Of a stretch of DNA of 35,900 bases, positions 35,680 to 35,900 are shown piece by piece. The notes below the pieces were generated by a model, which searched no databases, was not told where the DNA came from, and was given only the letters and a program-made list of their open reading frames with translations. A program made the position numbers and the translations under genes. The DNA is from Acidisphaera sp. (lineage in GTDB: Bacteria; Pseudomonadota; Alphaproteobacteria; Acetobacterales; Acetobacteraceae): assembly GCA_019240635.1 (NCBI GenBank), contig JAFAYA010000127.1, positions 1 through 35,900 on the forward strand, in the 5' to 3' direction. How positions within the stretch are numbered: position 1 is the first letter of the stretch; the number at the start of each line of letters is the position of its first letter.

Positions 35680-35900
35680 TACCGGCGGCGCAGAGAGCTG
35701 CGGGTATGAGCGCGGCACGGCGCGGCGAGGCCGTCCGCTACGTCGCCAAGAACATGCGCGTCGATCTGCGGCTGATCAGCGACATGATCCAGCCGAACAC
35801 CCGCGTCCTCGACATCGGCTGCGGCGATGGGATGCTGATCGGTTACCTGTTCCGCACCAAGGGCTGCGACGCGCGCGGCATCGAGATCGACATGGCGGAG
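35676..35900 (+). CDS. metW: MetW methionine biosynthesis protein, N-terminal part
   Basis: Open to the right edge. The frame gives [19 protein letters not shown] and the SAM-methyltransferase-like motif [15 protein letters not shown], typical of MetW, which works with MetX. The first ATG (35676) overlaps the metX stop as ATGA, as is common in this window; ATG 35706 and ATG 35754 (at MRVDL) are in the same frame and possible. The gene is incomplete here. Confidence 0.88.
   Translation, partial: MIPAAQRAAGMSAARRGEAVRYVAKNMRVDLRLISDMIQPNTRVLDIGCGDGMLIGYLFRTKGCDARGIEIDMAE

Noticed and set aside
1-35900. CRISPR arrays, tRNA/rRNA genes, insertion sequences, prophage genes
   Set aside because: No regularly spaced repeats, no tRNA-like T-loop sequence, no rRNA stretches and no transposase or integrase motifs were seen on reading both strands.

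Overview
The window is GC-rich, tightly packed DNA that reads as an alphaproteobacterium, most likely a member of Rhodospirillales/Acetobacteraceae. That inference rests on the hopanoid operon hpnABCDE-shc-hpnG with a divergent hpnL, the block chorismate mutase/hisC/tyrA divergent from metX-metW, and a GC-rich palindromic dispersed repeat. I saw no rRNA, tRNA, CRISPR array, transposase or integrase.

Layout. (1) 1-715, minus: 5' end of a DUF4011-type gene, the N-terminus of very large SF1 helicase/nuclease proteins often linked to defence, with a near-perfect -10 box upstream. (2) 716-1397: a gene-free gap, unusual here. (3) 1398-5467, plus: an EF-G-like GTPase, an AhpD-like protein, a hypoxanthine-DNA glycosylase and a phytanoyl-CoA dioxygenase broken by a one-base frameshift. 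(4) 5481-8473, minus: a DHA2-type MFS exporter, a 58-aa membrane protein and glutaryl-CoA dehydrogenase. (5) 8605-12126: glpD (+), a class II aldolase-family protein (-) and an EamA transporter (+). (6) 12247-18066, plus: glycogen genes glgP, a maltose acetyltransferase-like gene, glgC and glgA. (7) 18068-19663: a MaoC-like hydratase and SDR pair (-) and an orphan ectoine synthase (+). (8) 19645-27402, minus: the hopanoid operon, running from squalene synthesis (HpnC/D/E) through cyclisation (Shc) to side-chain processing (HpnG), with HpnA and HpnB of less certain role. (9) 27484-31333, plus: hpnL, a CYTH-CHAD protein and a poxvirus-type topoisomerase IB, followed by a hairpin cluster. (10) 31505-34375, minus: chorismate mutase fusion, hisC and tyrA. 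(11) 34522-35900, plus: metX and the start of metW.

Many same-strand neighbours overlap by ATGA, GTGA or TGATG, so translational coupling is pervasive. That makes the exceptions informative: the 680-bp gap, the missing standard start codon of hpnG and the frameshifted dioxygenase. A roughly 115-bp structured repeat occurs twice, each time exactly between two convergent genes.

Most of the window is recognisable metabolism. The best candidates for something less described are the truncated DUF4011 gene and whatever lies left of it, the convergent-junction repeat, the orphan EctC, and the chorismate mutase carrying a shortened prephenate-dehydratase-like region.
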